Shown here one piece after another: positions 18,302-28,077 of a DNA stretch of 41,934 nt (the stretch's first letter is position 1; each line of letters opens with the position of its first letter). Source of the DNA: an uncultured Clostridia bacterium (GTDB taxonomy: Bacteria > Bacillota > Clostridia > Christensenellales > Borkfalkiaceae). Location: NCBI GenBank assembly GCA_947628675.1, contig CANRAR010000010.1:1-41934 (forward strand). Reading direction: 5' to 3'. Under the pieces are notes generated by a model. It did no database searches, was not told the origin of the DNA, and saw only the letters and a program-made list of their open reading frames with translations. Both the position numbers and the translations under genes were made by a program.

Positions 18302-20209
18302 TTAAAAAACGATCTTTTCGTCGTTTTCCTTCTTCACCAAAGCATAGAAGGCGGCCTTTTCCATCGCGCCGATGTCGCCTTCGCCGCGCTTGCGGACGGA
18401 GACCGTGCCGCTCTCCATCTCCTTGTCGCCCACGACGAGTTTATAGGGCACCTTTTCGTTTTCGGCGTCCAAAATCTTCCTGCCGAGTTTCTCCTTTCTG
18501 AGGTCGGCCTCGGCGCGGAGCCCCATCGCGTTCATCTCGGCGGTGAGTTTCGCGGCGTAGTCGGCGGCGCGGTCGGTAATGGGCAGCACCTTCACCTGCA
18601 CGGGCGAGAGCCACACGGGGAACTTGCCCGCATAGTGCTCGATGAGAATGCCGATGAACCGCTCGATGGAGCCGAACACGACGCGGTGGATCATGATGGG
18701 GCGGTGCTTTTCGCCGTCCTCCCCCACGTATTCGAGGTCGAAGCGTTGCGGCATCTGGAAATCGAGCTGGATGGTGCCGCACTGCCACGTTCTGCCGATG
18801 CAGTCCTCCAAATGGAAGTCAATTTTGGGCCCGTAGAACGCGCCGTCGCCCTCGTTGACGACGTAGGGCAGTTTGAGCTCGTCGAGCGCCTGCACGAGCG
18901 CGTTTGTGGCGTTCTCCCAATCCTCGTCCGAACCCATGCTGTTCTCGGGGCGGGTGGAAAGTTCCACATGATATTTGAAGCCGAAGAGCGAATACACCTC
19001 GTCGATGATGCGCACGACGCCCTTGATCTCCTCTGTAATTTGCTCGGGGAGCATGAAGATATGGGCGTCGTCCTGCGTGAAGCAGCGAACGCGCATGAGC
19101 CCGTGCAGTTGCCCGCTCTTCTCGTGGCGGTGGACGAGCCCCAACTCGCCCATGCGGATGGGCAGATCCTTATAACTGTGCGGGGTGAGTTTGTAGACGA
19201 GCATCCCGCCGGGGCAGTTCATGGGCTTGACGGCACAGTCCTCGCCGTCAATTTTGGTCGTGTACATATTATCTTTATAATGGTCCCAATGGCCCGAATT
19301 CTCCCAAAGGGTGCGGGTCATGATGATGGGCGTCTGCACTTCCACGTACCCCTCGCGGCGGTGCAGTTGCCGCCAATAGTCGATGAGGGTGTTCTTCAGC
19401 ACCATGCCGTTGGGCAGGAAGAACGGGAAGCCCTTGCCCTCGGGCAGGAGCGCAAACAGTTTCATATCCTTGCCGAGTTTGGTGTGGTCGCGCTTCTTGG
19501 CCTCTTCGAGCAGGCGGAAATACTCCTCCATCTCCTCCTTCTTGGCGAAGGCGGTGCCGTAGATGCGGGTGAGCATGGGGCGCTTCTCGTCGCCGCGCCA
19601 GTATGCTCCCGCGATGGACGTGAGTTTGAACGCCTTAATTTTCCCCGTGGAGGGAAGGTGCGGGCCGCGGCAGAGGTCGGTGAACGCGCCTTGCTTATAG
19701 AAGGAGATGACGGCGTCCTCGGGTAGATCTTGGATGAGTTCCACCTTATAGTTCTCGTGGAACTTACTCATGAGGGCGATGGCCTCCTCGCGCGGGAGCG
19801 TGAACCGCTCGATGGGCAGATTGCTCTTGATGATCTTCTGCATCTCCGCCTCGATCTTGGCGAAATCATCCATCGTGATGGGCGTCTTGAAATCGACGTC
19901 GTAGTAAAAGCCGTTTTCGATGACGGGGCCGATGGCAAGTTTGCACGTGGGGTAGATGGTTTTGAGCGCCTGCGCGAGAACGTGCGCGCAGGTGTGGCGG
20001 TAAATTTCCAGCCCCTCCCTATCCTTTACGGTGAGAATTTCGAGGCTGTCGCCCTCGCTGAGAACGTGCGCAAGATCGACGGCGACGCCGTTCACCTTGG
20101 CGCCCACGGCGGCGCGGGCAAGCCCTTCGGAAATTTTCTGCGCCGCAGCATAGGCCGTAGCGCCCACCTCCAATTCCAGCAAATCTCCGTTTTTCAGCGT
20201 GATTTTCAT
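18302..20209 (-). CDS. thrS: Threonyl-tRNA synthetase
   Basis: 635 residues, full length. It charges tRNA-Thr. Order: TGS domain (1-61), second additional editing domain (about 62-230; HTCAHVLAQAL with HxxxH and TDLCRGPHL), class II core (about 240-530) with MNCPGGM (zinc Cys), RVRCFTQDDAHIF (motif 2) and GSIERFIGILIEHYAG (motif 3), then the anticodon-binding domain. Regulated by a T-box leader. The YtxC-like gene lies upstream, the same order as ytxC-thrS in Bacillus. Confidence 0.97.
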   Translation of the reverse strand: MKITLKNGDLLELEVGATAYAAAQKISEGLARAAVGAKVNGVAVDLAHVLSEGDSLEILTVKDREGLEIYRHTCAHVLAQALKTIYPTCKLAIGPVIENGFYYDVDFKTPITMDDFAKIEAEMQKIIKSNLPIERFTLPREEAIALMSKFHENYKVELIQDLPEDAVISFYKQGAFTDLCRGPHLPSTGKIKAFKLTSIAGAYWRGDEKRPMLTRIYGTAFAKKEEMEEYFRLLEEAKKRDHTKLGKDMKLFALLPEGKGFPFFLPNGMVLKNTLIDYWRQLHRREGYVEVQTPIIMTRTLWENSGHWDHYKDNMYTTKIDGEDCAVKPMNCPGGMLVYKLTPHSYKDLPIRMGELGLVHRHEKSGQLHGLMRVRCFTQDDAHIFMLPEQITEEIKGVVRIIDEVYSLFGFKYHVELSTRPENSMGSDEDWENATNALVQALDELKLPYVVNEGDGAFYGPKIDFHLEDCIGRTWQCGTIQLDFQMPQRFDLEYVGEDGEKHRPIMIHRVVFGSIERFIGILIEHYAGKFPVWLSPVQVKVLPITDRAADYAAKLTAEMNAMGLRAEADLRKEKLGRKILDAENEKVPYKLVVGDKEMESGTVSVRKRGEGDIGAMEKAAFYALVKKENDEKIVF

Positions 20210-20256
20210 GGTTTTTTCTCCTTTTTACGATACTATGTCACGCATAATACTATGCG

Positions 20257-20482
20257 AAATGTTAAAAAACAAAAATCGCGTCCTCAAAATATCCCCTCTT
20301 CGGGAAAATTTTAAGGACGCAAGTGATTGCGCGGTTCCACCTTAATTGCCCTGCCTTGCAGAGCCCCTCGCCTATGCCGTTGTATAAAATAAAGCGGTTT
20401 CGCCTTCCGCTCCCCCATACAGACCTTTCAGCCAAAGGGTCTGCTCTCTGCAAAGAAAGAGCGGCGCTACTTGTCTTTAAGT
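20257..20482 (-). promoter_or_regulatory. T-box riboswitch of thrS (Thr, ACC specifier)
   Basis: The minus-strand leader has the conserved T-box sequence TTAAGGTGGAACCGCG (20330-20345), an AGAGAG motif in stem I, and a rho-independent terminator GCGTCCT..AGGACGC (20278-20320) with a U-run. The specifier codon is read as ACC (Thr) at 20396-20398 in the context GAAACCGC. Uncharged tRNA-Thr should stabilise the antiterminator and allow thrS transcription. Confidence 0.93.
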
Positions 20483-20488
20483 GCCTCT

Positions 20489-20517
20489 ATTATAGCGGCG
20501 GGCGCAAAATTTGTCAA
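20489..20517 (-). promoter_or_regulatory. Consensus promoter of the thrS T-box leader
   Basis: TTGACA (20512-20517), 17-nt spacer, TATAAT (20489-20494), all perfect. The -35 box overlaps the stop of the upstream YtxC-like gene. Confidence 0.93.
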
Positions 20518-21203
20518 GAAAATATGGCGCGCTCGGCGTAAAATTTTTGCAGAAAATCGCCCACCTCGTCCTCCACCTCGCCGAGGCAGTACACGTACCC
20601 CGCGTCGGAGAGCATGATCTCCGTCTCGGTGTCCTCCTCGCCCATGAGGCGGCTGCGGCGAAGCGGCTTGAAGTTCTCGCCGAACACCGCCCTCCCCTTC
20701 ACATAAATTTTGTTCTTGCTCTCGCCGACGAGAAATTCGCAGAACTTTTTGAGGTCGGCGGAGGAAAACCCCTCGGGCACGTACTCCACGATGCGCTGCC
20801 ACTTCTCCTTGAGGGGCGGCAGGCGGAACGCCCACACGCCGTCGAGGCAAATTTCGCCCGTCTTTTCTATCTTGCGGCGGATATACGCCCGGTCGCCCTC
20901 GTAGTCGGCGGCGATGAGCGCGGCGCACAGCAGTTTTTTCTCGCGGCGGGAGAGCGCCACATTCAGCCTCCCGCGGATATATTCGTATTTATAGCCGACG
21001 CCGAGAACTTCCGCCGCCATCTCCCGCACATACTCGCGCACCCCGTCCCCGTCCGCCGCGCGGATGCGGAGCGCTGCCCGCTCCTCGCCGAAAAACAGTT
21101 CCGCGCCGCCGCCCGCCGCCGTAAGCCGCCCCGCGAGCGCGTTATAGAGATAGCTCAAATAGCCGCTTCTTGCAATTTCGTCGGATACCGTGATCTCTTC
21201 CAC
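20514..21203 (-). CDS. YtxC-like protein
   Basis: About 229 residues from the GTG at 21203. Residues such as [18 protein letters not shown] and the long charged helices resemble the YtxC family of putative sporulation proteins, and the gene sits directly upstream of thrS as ytxC does in Bacillus. The GTG has TACAAT 6 nt upstream and no clear ribosome binding site, so the mRNA may be leaderless; an in-frame ATG further upstream would overlap the leuS promoter and is less likely. Biochemical function is not known. Confidence 0.65.
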   Translation of the reverse strand: MEEITVSDEIARSGYLSYLYNALAGRLTAAGGGAELFFGEERAALRIRAADGDGVREYVREMAAEVLGVGYKYEYIRGRLNVALSRREKKLLCAALIAADYEGDRAYIRRKIEKTGEICLDGVWAFRLPPLKEKWQRIVEYVPEGFSSADLKKFCEFLVGESKNKIYVKGRAVFGENFKPLRRSRLMGEEDTETEIMLSDAGYVYCLGEVEDEVGDFLQKFYAERAIFS

Positions 21204-21306
21204 GCCTTTATTGTATGCCGAAAATTGCGATTTATTTATGAAGCGGGCGGCTTGTAGCAATCGGCGGGCAAATTTCGGCGATTTTGTCGAAAGGGTACGC
21301 CCGCGC

Positions 21307-21335
21307 TTGACAATTCTTTTGCGGCGCGCTATAAT
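21307..21335 (+). promoter_or_regulatory. Consensus promoter of leuS
   Basis: TTGACA (21307-21312), 17-nt spacer, TATAAT (21330-21335). The leader is too short for a T-box (about 22 nt). Confidence 0.93.
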
Positions 21336-21363
21336 CATGTATAGTAAACAATCGAGGTTTTGT

Positions 21364-23796
21364 ATGGATGTAAAGGCAACCGAACGCAAATGGCAACAGC
21401 GTTGGGAAAAGGCGAAACTTAATCATTTCGATGAAAAGTCGGACAAGCCCAAACTCTACGTCTTGGAGATGTTCTCCTATCCTTCGGGCGCGAAACTGCA
21501 CGTCGGGCATTGGTACAACTACGGCCCCGCCGATAGTTACGCCCGCTTCAAGCGCATGAAGGGCTACAACGTGTTCCAGCCCATGGGCTTCGATGCCTTC
21601 GGGCTCCCCGCCGAGAACTACGCCATCAAGACGGGCGTTCACCCCAAGGATTCCACCGAACAGAACATCGAGACGATGGAAAAACAACTCCGCGCGATGG
21701 GCGCCATGTTCGATTGGTCGGCGGAAGTCAAGACTTGCGAGGAAAACTACTACAAGTGGACGCAGTGGATGTTCCTCCAACTCTATAAAAATGGTCTCGC
21801 CTACCGCAAGGAAGCCCCCGTCAACTGGTGTCCCTCCTGCAACACCGTGCTCGCCAACGAGCAAGTCGTGGAGGGCACGTGCGAGCGCTGCGGCTCCGTC
21901 GTCATCCGCAAGAACCTCACGCAGTGGTTCTTCAAAATTACCGAGTACGCCGAGGAACTTCTCTCGGGGCTGGATACCCTCGATTGGCCGGAAAAGACCA
22001 AGAATATGCAGCGCAATTGGATCGGCAAATCGACGGGTTGCGAGATAGATTTCACCGCCGACACGGGCGACGATCTCCGCGTCTACACCACGCGTTGCGA
22101 TACGGTGTTCGGCGTCACCTACGTGGTGCTCGCGCCCGAACATCCCCTCGCCCGCAAACTCACGACGCCCGAGCACCTTCAGGAGGTGGAAGCGTACATC
22201 GAAAGCGCCGCCAAAGCGACGGAGATCGACCGCCTCGCCGCCAACCGCGAAAAGACGGGCGTATTTACGGGCTCGTATGCCACAAACCCCGTCAACGGGC
22301 GGAAGGTGCCCATCTGGCTCGCCGACTATGTGCTCGCCACCTACGGCACCGGGGCGGTCATGGCGGTGCCCGCCCACGACGAGCGCGACTTCGCCTTCGC
22401 CACCAAGTACCATCTTCCCATCGAAAAGGTCATCGAGTGCCCCTCGGGCGAAACCGTTCTGCCCTACTGCGAGGACGGCATCATGATGGGCTCCGTGCAG
22501 TTCGACGGGCTCATCGGCGAGGAGGCGAGGAGCGCCGTCAGCGCCTACATCTATAAACTCGGCAAGGGCGGCAAAAAGGTCAACTATCGCCTCCGCGATT
22601 GGCTCGTCTCCCGCCAGCGCTATTGGGGCGCGCCCATTCCCGTCGTGCACTGCGAAAAGTGCGGCGCGGTGCCCGTTCCCGAGAAGGAACTGCCCGTAAA
22701 ACTGCCCTACGACGTGGAATTCCGCCCCGACGGCAAGTCGCCGCTTGCCAAGCACGAAAAATTCATGAATACCACCTGCCCCAACTGCGGCGGGAAGGCG
22801 CTCCGCGACCCCGATACCCTCGATACCTTCGTGTGCTCAAGTTGGTACTATCTCCGCTACGCCGACCCCCACAACGACAAAGCCCCCTTCTCCCGCGATG
22901 CCGTGGACGCGCTCCTGCCCGTCGATACCTACGTGGGCGGCGCGGAACACGCCTGTATGCACCTCCTGTACGCCCGTTTCTTCACCAAGGCGCTCCGCGA
23001 CATGGGCTATCTCGACTTCGATGAACCCTTCAAGCGGCTCGTGCATCAGGGGGTCATTTTGGGGCCCGACGGCAACCGCATGAGCAAATCTCACGGCAAC
23101 ATCGTCTCCCCCGACGAGTATGTGGAGCAGTACGGCTCGGATGCCTTCCGCCTCTACCTCATGTTCGGCTTCTCGTATACCGAGGGCGGGCCTTGGAACG
23201 ACGACGGCATCAAGGCCATTGCCAAATTTATGGAGCGCACGGAAAAACTCGTCCTTAAAATCGACGAATACAAGAAGCCCAAGGAACAGGAAACCTACGA
23301 CGCGGCGGAAAAGGCGCTCGACTACGCCAGAAACTTCGCCATTCAGCGCGTCGCGCGGGATATGGACGCCTTCTCCTTCAACACGGCCATTGCCCGCATC
23401 ATGGAACTAACCAATGCGCTCGCCAAATACGAGGCGCTGCCCGAGAAGAATATCGCCCTCATGAAGGCGACGGCGAAGGATCTCGTGCTCCTTCTCGCCC
23501 CCTGCGCCCCCCACTTTGCCGAGGAACTTTGGGAGGAGATCGGCGACGGCGGGTTCGCCGTGGAGCAGGACTACCCCACGGAGGATCCCGAAAAACTCGT
23601 GCTCGACGAGGCGGAGTACGCCGTGCAGATCAACAGCAAAATAATTTGCAAGGCGATGATCGCCAACGGGCTCTCCAAGGAGGAGATCGAAACCGCGGCG
23701 CGCGCCCTTCCCGAAGTGCAGGCGCGCCTCGAAGGAAAAGAGGTGAAAAAGTGCGTGGTCGTCCCCGGCCGCCTCGTCAACTTCATCGCCCAATAG
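21364..23796 (+). CDS. leuS: Leucyl-tRNA synthetase
   Basis: 810 residues, full length. It charges tRNA-Leu and edits mischarged tRNA. HIGH motif: [13 protein letters not shown] (about 45-57). CP1 editing domain: [12 protein letters not shown] and [20 protein letters not shown] motif: [10 protein letters not shown] (about 575). The ATG at 21364 has GAGG 8 nt upstream; an in-frame ATG at 21337 would lie at the transcription start. Unlike thrS it has no T-box. Confidence 0.97.
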   Translation: MDVKATERKWQQRWEKAKLNHFDEKSDKPKLYVLEMFSYPSGAKLHVGHWYNYGPADSYARFKRMKGYNVFQPMGFDAFGLPAENYAIKTGVHPKDSTEQNIETMEKQLRAMGAMFDWSAEVKTCEENYYKWTQWMFLQLYKNGLAYRKEAPVNWCPSCNTVLANEQVVEGTCERCGSVVIRKNLTQWFFKITEYAEELLSGLDTLDWPEKTKNMQRNWIGKSTGCEIDFTADTGDDLRVYTTRCDTVFGVTYVVLAPEHPLARKLTTPEHLQEVEAYIESAAKATEIDRLAANREKTGVFTGSYATNPVNGRKVPIWLADYVLATYGTGAVMAVPAHDERDFAFATKYHLPIEKVIECPSGETVLPYCEDGIMMGSVQFDGLIGEEARSAVSAYIYKLGKGGKKVNYRLRDWLVSRQRYWGAPIPVVHCEKCGAVPVPEKELPVKLPYDVEFRPDGKSPLAKHEKFMNTTCPNCGGKALRDPDTLDTFVCSSWYYLRYADPHNDKAPFSRDAVDALLPVDTYVGGAEHACMHLLYARFFTKALRDMGYLDFDEPFKRLVHQGVILGPDGNRMSKSHGNIVSPDEYVEQYGSDAFRLYLMFGFSYTEGGPWNDDGIKAIAKFMERTEKLVLKIDEYKKPKEQETYDAAEKALDYARNFAIQRVARDMDAFSFNTAIARIMELTNALAKYEALPEKNIALMKATAKDLVLLLAPCAPHFAEELWEEIGDGGFAVEQDYPTEDPEKLVLDEAEYAVQINSKIICKAMIANGLSKEEIETAARALPEVQARLEGKEVKKCVVVPGRLVNFIAQ

Positions 23797-23808
23797 CCGA
23801 AAAATTGC

Positions 23809-23846
23809 AAAACGCTGTTCGTTTTCCAAAAACGAACAGCGTTTTT
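23809..23846 (+). terminator. Terminator of leuS
   Basis: Stem AACGCTGTTCGTTTT / AAAACGAACAGCGTT followed by T-run, between convergent leuS and the ATP-grasp gene. Confidence 0.9.
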
Positions 23847-23865
23847 TGTGTATAAAATATGAATT

Positions 23866-24723
23866 TTACCCGTACATTTTTTGGCAGATATATTCGGCGT
23901 AGGCGCGGGCGACGTTGACGCCCGTCACCCGTTCGATGCCCCCGAAAAAGGCGTTGGAGTTGACCTCGCACACGAGATATCCTTCCCGCCCGAACAGCAG
24001 ATCGACGCCGCAGTAATCGAGCCCGATCTCCGAGGCGACCCCCTCGCAGAGGCGGACGGCGTCGGCGTCCAAAACCGCCTTCTCGCCCACCCCGCCGCGC
24101 TCTAAATTGGAGCGAAAATCGACAGCGTTTTGACGTTTCATGCTAGCAACGGCCTTCCCGCCCACAAGAATGACGCGCAGATCCCGCCCCTCGCTCTCCG
24201 CGATAAACCGCTGAAAACAGATGGGCTTCAACTTCAAATTCTCGGCGAGCGCCCTCAAATCCTCGTGCGTCCTTGCAAGGTGCACCCCGCCGCCCAACGA
24301 GCCGTAATTCTCCTTGACGACGAGGGGAAGCCCCAACCGCCCCTCCACCGCCCGCAAAAATTCCTCGGGCACGGGCGCCGCGGGCGTATAGCAGAGCGGC
24401 GCGGGCACCGTCTCGGGCATTGGAAATTTGCCTAAAAGCGCAAGGTAAGTGCGCATCTTGTCGTCGCACGTTTCAATGGCGTCGGCGGCGTTGAAGAGCC
24501 GCAACCCGCGCTTTTCAAGAAGGTGCGAGACCGCCCTGTCCTTGTCGAGAAACACGCAAAAATCGTACCCCATGTCCCCATTTTGCAAAAATGCGGGGTC
24601 GCCGTTGCGCAAAATTTCCGCCTCCACGCCGAGGCGCGCGAACTCCCCTTTAAGCCTTCTCGGCTGGTTGAGTTCGCGTTCGTTTTGCGTATAGGCGTTG
24701 ATGAGAATGAGCGCTCTCTTCAT
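23866..24723 (-). CDS. RimK-type ATP-grasp protein
   Basis: 285 residues. ATP-grasp ligases join a carboxylate to an amine or thiol through an acyl-phosphate. Visible: LPLVVKENYGSLGGGVHLA (ATP-binding Lys and Gly loop), ICFQRFIAE, RDLRVILVGGKAVASMKR, and the metal-binding CEVNSNAFFGGIERVTGV near the end. The N-terminal domain (RALILINAYTQNERE) fits RimK/tetrahydromethanopterin-ligase-like families. The substrate is unknown. The ATG at 24723 is chosen because the protein start MKRALILINAY is typical; it lies just after the hom terminator and has no clear ribosome binding site. Confidence 0.8.
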   Translation of the reverse strand: MKRALILINAYTQNERELNQPRRLKGEFARLGVEAEILRNGDPAFLQNGDMGYDFCVFLDKDRAVSHLLEKRGLRLFNAADAIETCDDKMRTYLALLGKFPMPETVPAPLCYTPAAPVPEEFLRAVEGRLGLPLVVKENYGSLGGGVHLARTHEDLRALAENLKLKPICFQRFIAESEGRDLRVILVGGKAVASMKRQNAVDFRSNLERGGVGEKAVLDADAVRLCEGVASEIGLDYCGVDLLFGREGYLVCEVNSNAFFGGIERVTGVNVARAYAEYICQKMYG

Positions 24724-24731
24724 AAACAAAA

Positions 24732-24758
24732 CGGGGCGCAAGCGCCCCGCTCTCTTTT
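24732..24758 (-). terminator. Terminator of the panT-coaX-hom operon
   Basis: Stem CGGGGCGC / GCGCCCCG (24732-24749) followed by TTTTGTTT on the minus strand. Confidence 0.7.
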
Positions 24759-26036
24759 TTATTGTGCGACGCGGAGCACCGACTCCACGTGCGCGAGCCC
24801 CGAGGCATTGATGCGCGCCACCGCATTCTTGGCGGCGAACTCGCGCGTCTCGTGGGTGACGAGGATGAGCGTTGCGGTATCCCCCTCGCCGCTCCGTTGG
24901 ATGAGTTCCTCAATGGAGATGTTGTACTTCGCAAACAGCGCGGCGATCTTGGCGAGCGCACCAGCGCGGTCGGTCACGGTCAGGCGGAAGTAGTACGCGC
25001 TCTTGAAGTCGGCGACGAAGTTCACGTCCTTCTCCGCCGTGGCGTTGTTCTTGAAGGTGGAATACTTGTTTTCCGAATGCGTCGAGGCGTAGATGATGTC
25101 GCTCACAATGGCGCTTCCCGTGGGCATCGCGCCCGCGCCCCTGCCGTAGAGCATCACGTCGCCCACGCTGTCGCCCGAAATAAATACGGCGTTGAAACTC
25201 CCGTCCACCGCGGCGAGCGGGTGCTCCTTTTTCACGAAGGCGGGGTGCACCCGAACCTCGATGCCCCCATGCGTCTGTTTGCCGATGGCGAGAAGTTTCA
25301 GGCAGTATCCGAGCGCCAGCCCGTTGGCGATGTCCTCCTTGGAAACGCCCGCAATGCCCTCGCGGAACACCTTTGCAAACGGCACCTTGGTGTGGAAGGC
25401 GAGCGAGGCGAGAATGGAAAGTTTATACGCGGCGTCGAACCCCTCCACATCCGCCGAGGGGTCGGCCTCGGCATACCCCAAGGCCTGCGCCTCCTTGAGA
25501 GCGTCCTCGTACGAACAGCCGCTCTTTGTCATGCGGGTCAAAATATAGTTGGTCGTCCCGTTGATGATGCCCATCATGGAGCCTATCTCGTTGGACTGCA
25601 CCCCGTCCAAAAGCGTTCTTATGACGGGCACACCGCCCACGCAACTCGCCTCGAAGTACAGCCCCGCGTTGTGGCGCTTGGCGGCGCGTTCGAGTTCATG
25701 GGAATACTTGCAGAAGAGTTCCTTGTTGGAAGTCACCACCGTCTTGCCCGCATTGAGGGCGTCCAGCACATATTCGCGCGCCGCACCCACGCCGCCAATG
25801 GTCTCCACGATAATATCCACTTCGGAATTGCACACGACCTCCGCGATGTTCCCCGCGATCTTTTCCTCGGGCACTCCGAGGGAAATTGCCCGCTCGCGGT
25901 TGAGTTCCAAAACGCTCTCCACGGCGATCTCCACATCCTGCGTACGGCGGAAGAATTCCGCGTGCTCCGTGAGAATTTTGTACGTTCCGCCGCCCACGAC
26001 GCCGAGCCCGAGGATGGCAACGCCCACTTTTTTCAT
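24759..26036 (-). CDS. hom: Homoserine dehydrogenase
   Basis: 425 residues. It reduces aspartate semialdehyde to homoserine for threonine and methionine. NAD(P)-binding N-terminus (ILGLGVVGGGTYKIL), catalytic region with ASCVGGVPVIRTL, GIINGTTNYILTRM and DPSADVEGFDAAYKLSILA, and a C-terminal ACT domain (about 345-425, YYFRLTVTDRAGALAKIA) for feedback by threonine. The start overlaps the coaX stop (ATGA). Confidence 0.95.
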   Translation of the reverse strand: MKKVGVAILGLGVVGGGTYKILTEHAEFFRRTQDVEIAVESVLELNRERAISLGVPEEKIAGNIAEVVCNSEVDIIVETIGGVGAAREYVLDALNAGKTVVTSNKELFCKYSHELERAAKRHNAGLYFEASCVGGVPVIRTLLDGVQSNEIGSMMGIINGTTNYILTRMTKSGCSYEDALKEAQALGYAEADPSADVEGFDAAYKLSILASLAFHTKVPFAKVFREGIAGVSKEDIANGLALGYCLKLLAIGKQTHGGIEVRVHPAFVKKEHPLAAVDGSFNAVFISGDSVGDVMLYGRGAGAMPTGSAIVSDIIYASTHSENKYSTFKNNATAEKDVNFVADFKSAYYFRLTVTDRAGALAKIAALFAKYNISIEELIQRSGEGDTATLILVTHETREFAAKNAVARINASGLAHVESVLRVAQ

Positions 26037-26818
26037 TTCTCTTCCTCCGTTTTGTTGAGATGATACAGATATTTGAGCCCGTCGAGCGTGAGCATCTTAT
26101 CGATGACGTCGATGCAAGCGGTCTCCTTCGCCATGATCTCCGAGAACCCGCCCGTCGCCACGGTGAGAACGCTCTCCGCCTTGAGCTCCTTTTTGATTTT
26201 TTTGACGATAAATTCGACGAGCCCCGCAAACCCGAACACGATGCCCGCCTGCATATTGGTGACGGTGCTCGTGGCAATGACGCTCTTCGGGGCTTCTATC
26301 TCCACGCGCGGCAACTTTGCAGTTCCCGAAACGAGGCTATCGAGTGACCCGCGAATACCCGGCGCAATGACCCCGCCGATAAACTCGCCGTCCTTCAGAA
26401 TGTTGAAGGTCGTCGCAGTGCCGAAATCGACGACGATGATGGGCTTTGCCGTCCCGTACTTTTGGAGCGCTGCAACGTTATTCACGATGCGATCCGCCCC
26501 CACTTCCTTTGCGTTGTCGGCGCGCATCCGAAGCCCCGTCTTGAGCCCCGGCGCAATTTCGTAAGGCTTGACGCCGAAGTACACGCGCAACATATGCTCC
26601 ACCGTGTAGTCGAGCGACGGCACGACGGACGAGAAGATCCCGCCCTCTATCTCCCCTGCCGCAATGCCTGCGACGGAGAGCATCTCCACGAGTTGCGCGC
26701 CGTACTCATCCGACGTCTTTTTGAGGTCGGTCGCCACGCGGAAGGAAATTTTCAGCGCGTCGCCGTCATAGACGGCATATTTTATGTTGGTGTTGCCTAC
26801 GTCGATGCAGATGATCAC
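26033..26818 (-). CDS. coaX: Type III pantothenate kinase
   Basis: 261 residues. It phosphorylates pantothenate, the first step of CoA synthesis, and as a type III enzyme is not expected to be inhibited by CoA. ASKHA fold: IICIDVGNTNIKYAVYDG (phosphate-1), GADRIVNNVAA, IIVVDFGTATTFNIL and PGIRGSLDSL. Start and stop overlap the neighbours by 4 nt, so panT-like, coaX and hom are translated together. Confidence 0.95.
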   Translation of the reverse strand: MIICIDVGNTNIKYAVYDGDALKISFRVATDLKKTSDEYGAQLVEMLSVAGIAAGEIEGGIFSSVVPSLDYTVEHMLRVYFGVKPYEIAPGLKTGLRMRADNAKEVGADRIVNNVAALQKYGTAKPIIVVDFGTATTFNILKDGEFIGGVIAPGIRGSLDSLVSGTAKLPRVEIEAPKSVIATSTVTNMQAGIVFGFAGLVEFIVKKIKKELKAESVLTVATGGFSEIMAKETACIDVIDKMLTLDGLKYLYHLNKTEEEK

Positions 26819-27528
26819 GAGATTTTCTCCGTTGCGGGCTCGGGCTTTACGCCGTCCGCGCCGTCCACGCCGTCAGCGGCTTCGGCAGTCGCCTCGGCGA
26901 GAACCGCATCTTTCTCCTTTTTGAGGTGAAAGTTCTTCTCCGCGACGAGCACAATGCGGTGAATGGCGGGCGCGAGCACCAAATTGATGGCAAATTCAAT
27001 GATAAAGTTCCACCCCGCGCACCCGATGAAGAGGAAGTACACGATCTCGCTCATCGTGCCGTTTGCGGTAAATCCCGCAATGGTGCCGTTGATCATCAGG
27101 CACCCCACGATGAACAGCCCCGTGTTCGTGATAGGCGCGGAAACGGCGGCGACGAGGGCGGCCGCAAAGGTATTCCACCGCGCGATGAGTTTGTAGAGGA
27201 GCGCCGGCACGATGCCCGCCGCAATGCCCTTCACGAGGCAGATCATCACGGTCATGAACGGGCTGTCGGCAAGCAGCGCCGCCGTAAACGGTTCCGCGCC
27301 CGCCACGCCGTACATGAGCACGATGAAGCCGAACGCAAATCCCAAAATTCCGCCCGCCGCCCAGCCGAGCAAGATGCCGCCCAAGACGATGGGCACGAGC
27401 ACGAAACTCAAAGAGAGCCCCCCGATCTGGATGAAGCCGCCGCACGTCTGAAAGACGACGACGAGGGCGAGCAGCACGGCGAAGAACGCCACGTTGTGCG
27501 CGGAAAAAACTTCCTTTGCCTTTTTCAT
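26815..27528 (-). CDS. ECF transporter S component, probably for pantothenate
   Basis: 237 residues with about six membrane segments (ALVVVFQTCGGFIQIGG, LVPIVLGGILLGWAAGG, GFAFGFIVLMYG). It has the ECF S-component shape that captures a vitamin and works with a shared energising module (EcfA/A'/T) not present here. Its stop overlaps coaX by 4 nt, which suggests pantothenate as in the PanT family; the substrate is inferred from context only. The C-terminus (about 205-237) is a charged tail. SD GGAGG precedes the ATG. Confidence 0.8.
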   Translation of the reverse strand: MKKAKEVFSAHNVAFFAVLLALVVVFQTCGGFIQIGGLSLSFVLVPIVLGGILLGWAAGGILGFAFGFIVLMYGVAGAEPFTAALLADSPFMTVMICLVKGIAAGIVPALLYKLIARWNTFAAALVAAVSAPITNTGLFIVGCLMINGTIAGFTANGTMSEIVYFLFIGCAGWNFIIEFAINLVLAPAIHRIVLVAEKNFHLKKEKDAVLAEATAEAADGVDGADGVKPEPATEKIS

Positions 27529-27642
27529 ATTCAGTTACCTCCATCGGATCTCCCCTTCGCGGGAGTATCCGCAGACAAATATTTCGGAAGCCCGTCTTGC
27601 GGAATACAACCGATGCCGTATTGTTTCCGCCGAGGCACTCCA
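27529..27642 (-). promoter_or_regulatory. Structured leader of the panT-coaX-hom operon
   Basis: About 114 nt on the minus strand. GGAGT (27637-27641) can pair with ACTCC (27562-27566) to close a multibranch domain with inner stems. The same ACTCC can instead pair with GGGGAG in the hairpin GGATACTCCC / GGGGAGATCC (27546-27570), just before the ribosome binding site. These two states exclude each other, as in riboswitch expression platforms. I see no match to the TPP, FMN, THF or T-box signatures. Confidence 0.5.
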
Positions 27643-27648
27643 AAACTC

Positions 27649-27677
27649 ATTATAACAAATCGCGCGGACAAAGGCAA
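27649..27677 (-). promoter_or_regulatory. Promoter of the panT-coaX-hom operon
   Basis: Minus strand TTGCCT (27672-27677), 17-nt spacer, TATAAT (27649-27654). Confidence 0.75.
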
Positions 27678-27789
27678 CCAAATGAACGGACTTTCCGCGG
27701 AACATTTTTTCCCATGGCGGAATACCATTTAATATAGCGTCGCGGAACGGGAAAATTACATAGTCCGCGGCGAACAAGGAGGAAAAACC

Positions 27790-27993
27790 ATGTGTTTGAA
27801 TAGCAACAGTTGCCTTTGGACGCTCATCGTCCTGCTCATTTTGGGGACGGTCGGAACCAACGTGCTCTCGTCGAAAGCCTTCACGGGCTGCGGATGGCCT
27901 TTCTTGGTCGCGCTCGCCTACTGCATGGGCAAGAACGGCACCCTCGGCGCCCTCGCGGGCAAACTCGGCTGCGGTTGCGGCTGCAACGGCTGA
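27790..27993 (+). CDS. Small Cys-rich single-pass membrane protein
   Basis: 67 residues. One hydrophobic segment (LWTLIVLLILGTVGTNVL) is followed by GCGWPFLVALAYCMGKNG and a C-terminus LGCGCGCNG with a cluster of cysteines. A strong AAGGAGGAAAAACC site precedes the ATG. The family is not recognised; a metal-binding or disulphide role, or a peptide of the bacteriocin kind, cannot be distinguished. A decayed copy of the 3' end with its own ribosome binding site follows. Confidence 0.7.
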   Translation: MCLNSNSCLWTLIVLLILGTVGTNVLSSKAFTGCGWPFLVALAYCMGKNGTLGALAGKLGCGCGCNG

Positions 27994-28011
27994 TAGGCTC
28001 CCCCGCCGCTC

Positions 28012-28077
28012 AATGATAGGAGGAAGAACGGCGCAGCGGGCGCACACAGTAAACCCGGCTATGGCTGCAACGGCTGA
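28012..28077 (+). pseudogene. Decayed copy of the small Cys-rich gene
   Basis: AGGAGGAAGAAC (like the AGGAGGAAAAACC of the gene above) and AAACCCGGCTATGGCTGC, ACGGCTGA, which matches the end of that gene (AAACTCGGCTGCGG.., CTGCAACGGCTGA) with a 6-nt deletion. No start codon remains. A collapsed tandem duplication. Confidence 0.55.

Noticed and set aside
21204-21363. T-box for leuS
   Set aside because: The promoter lies only about 22 nt before the start codon region; no T-box sequence or terminator.
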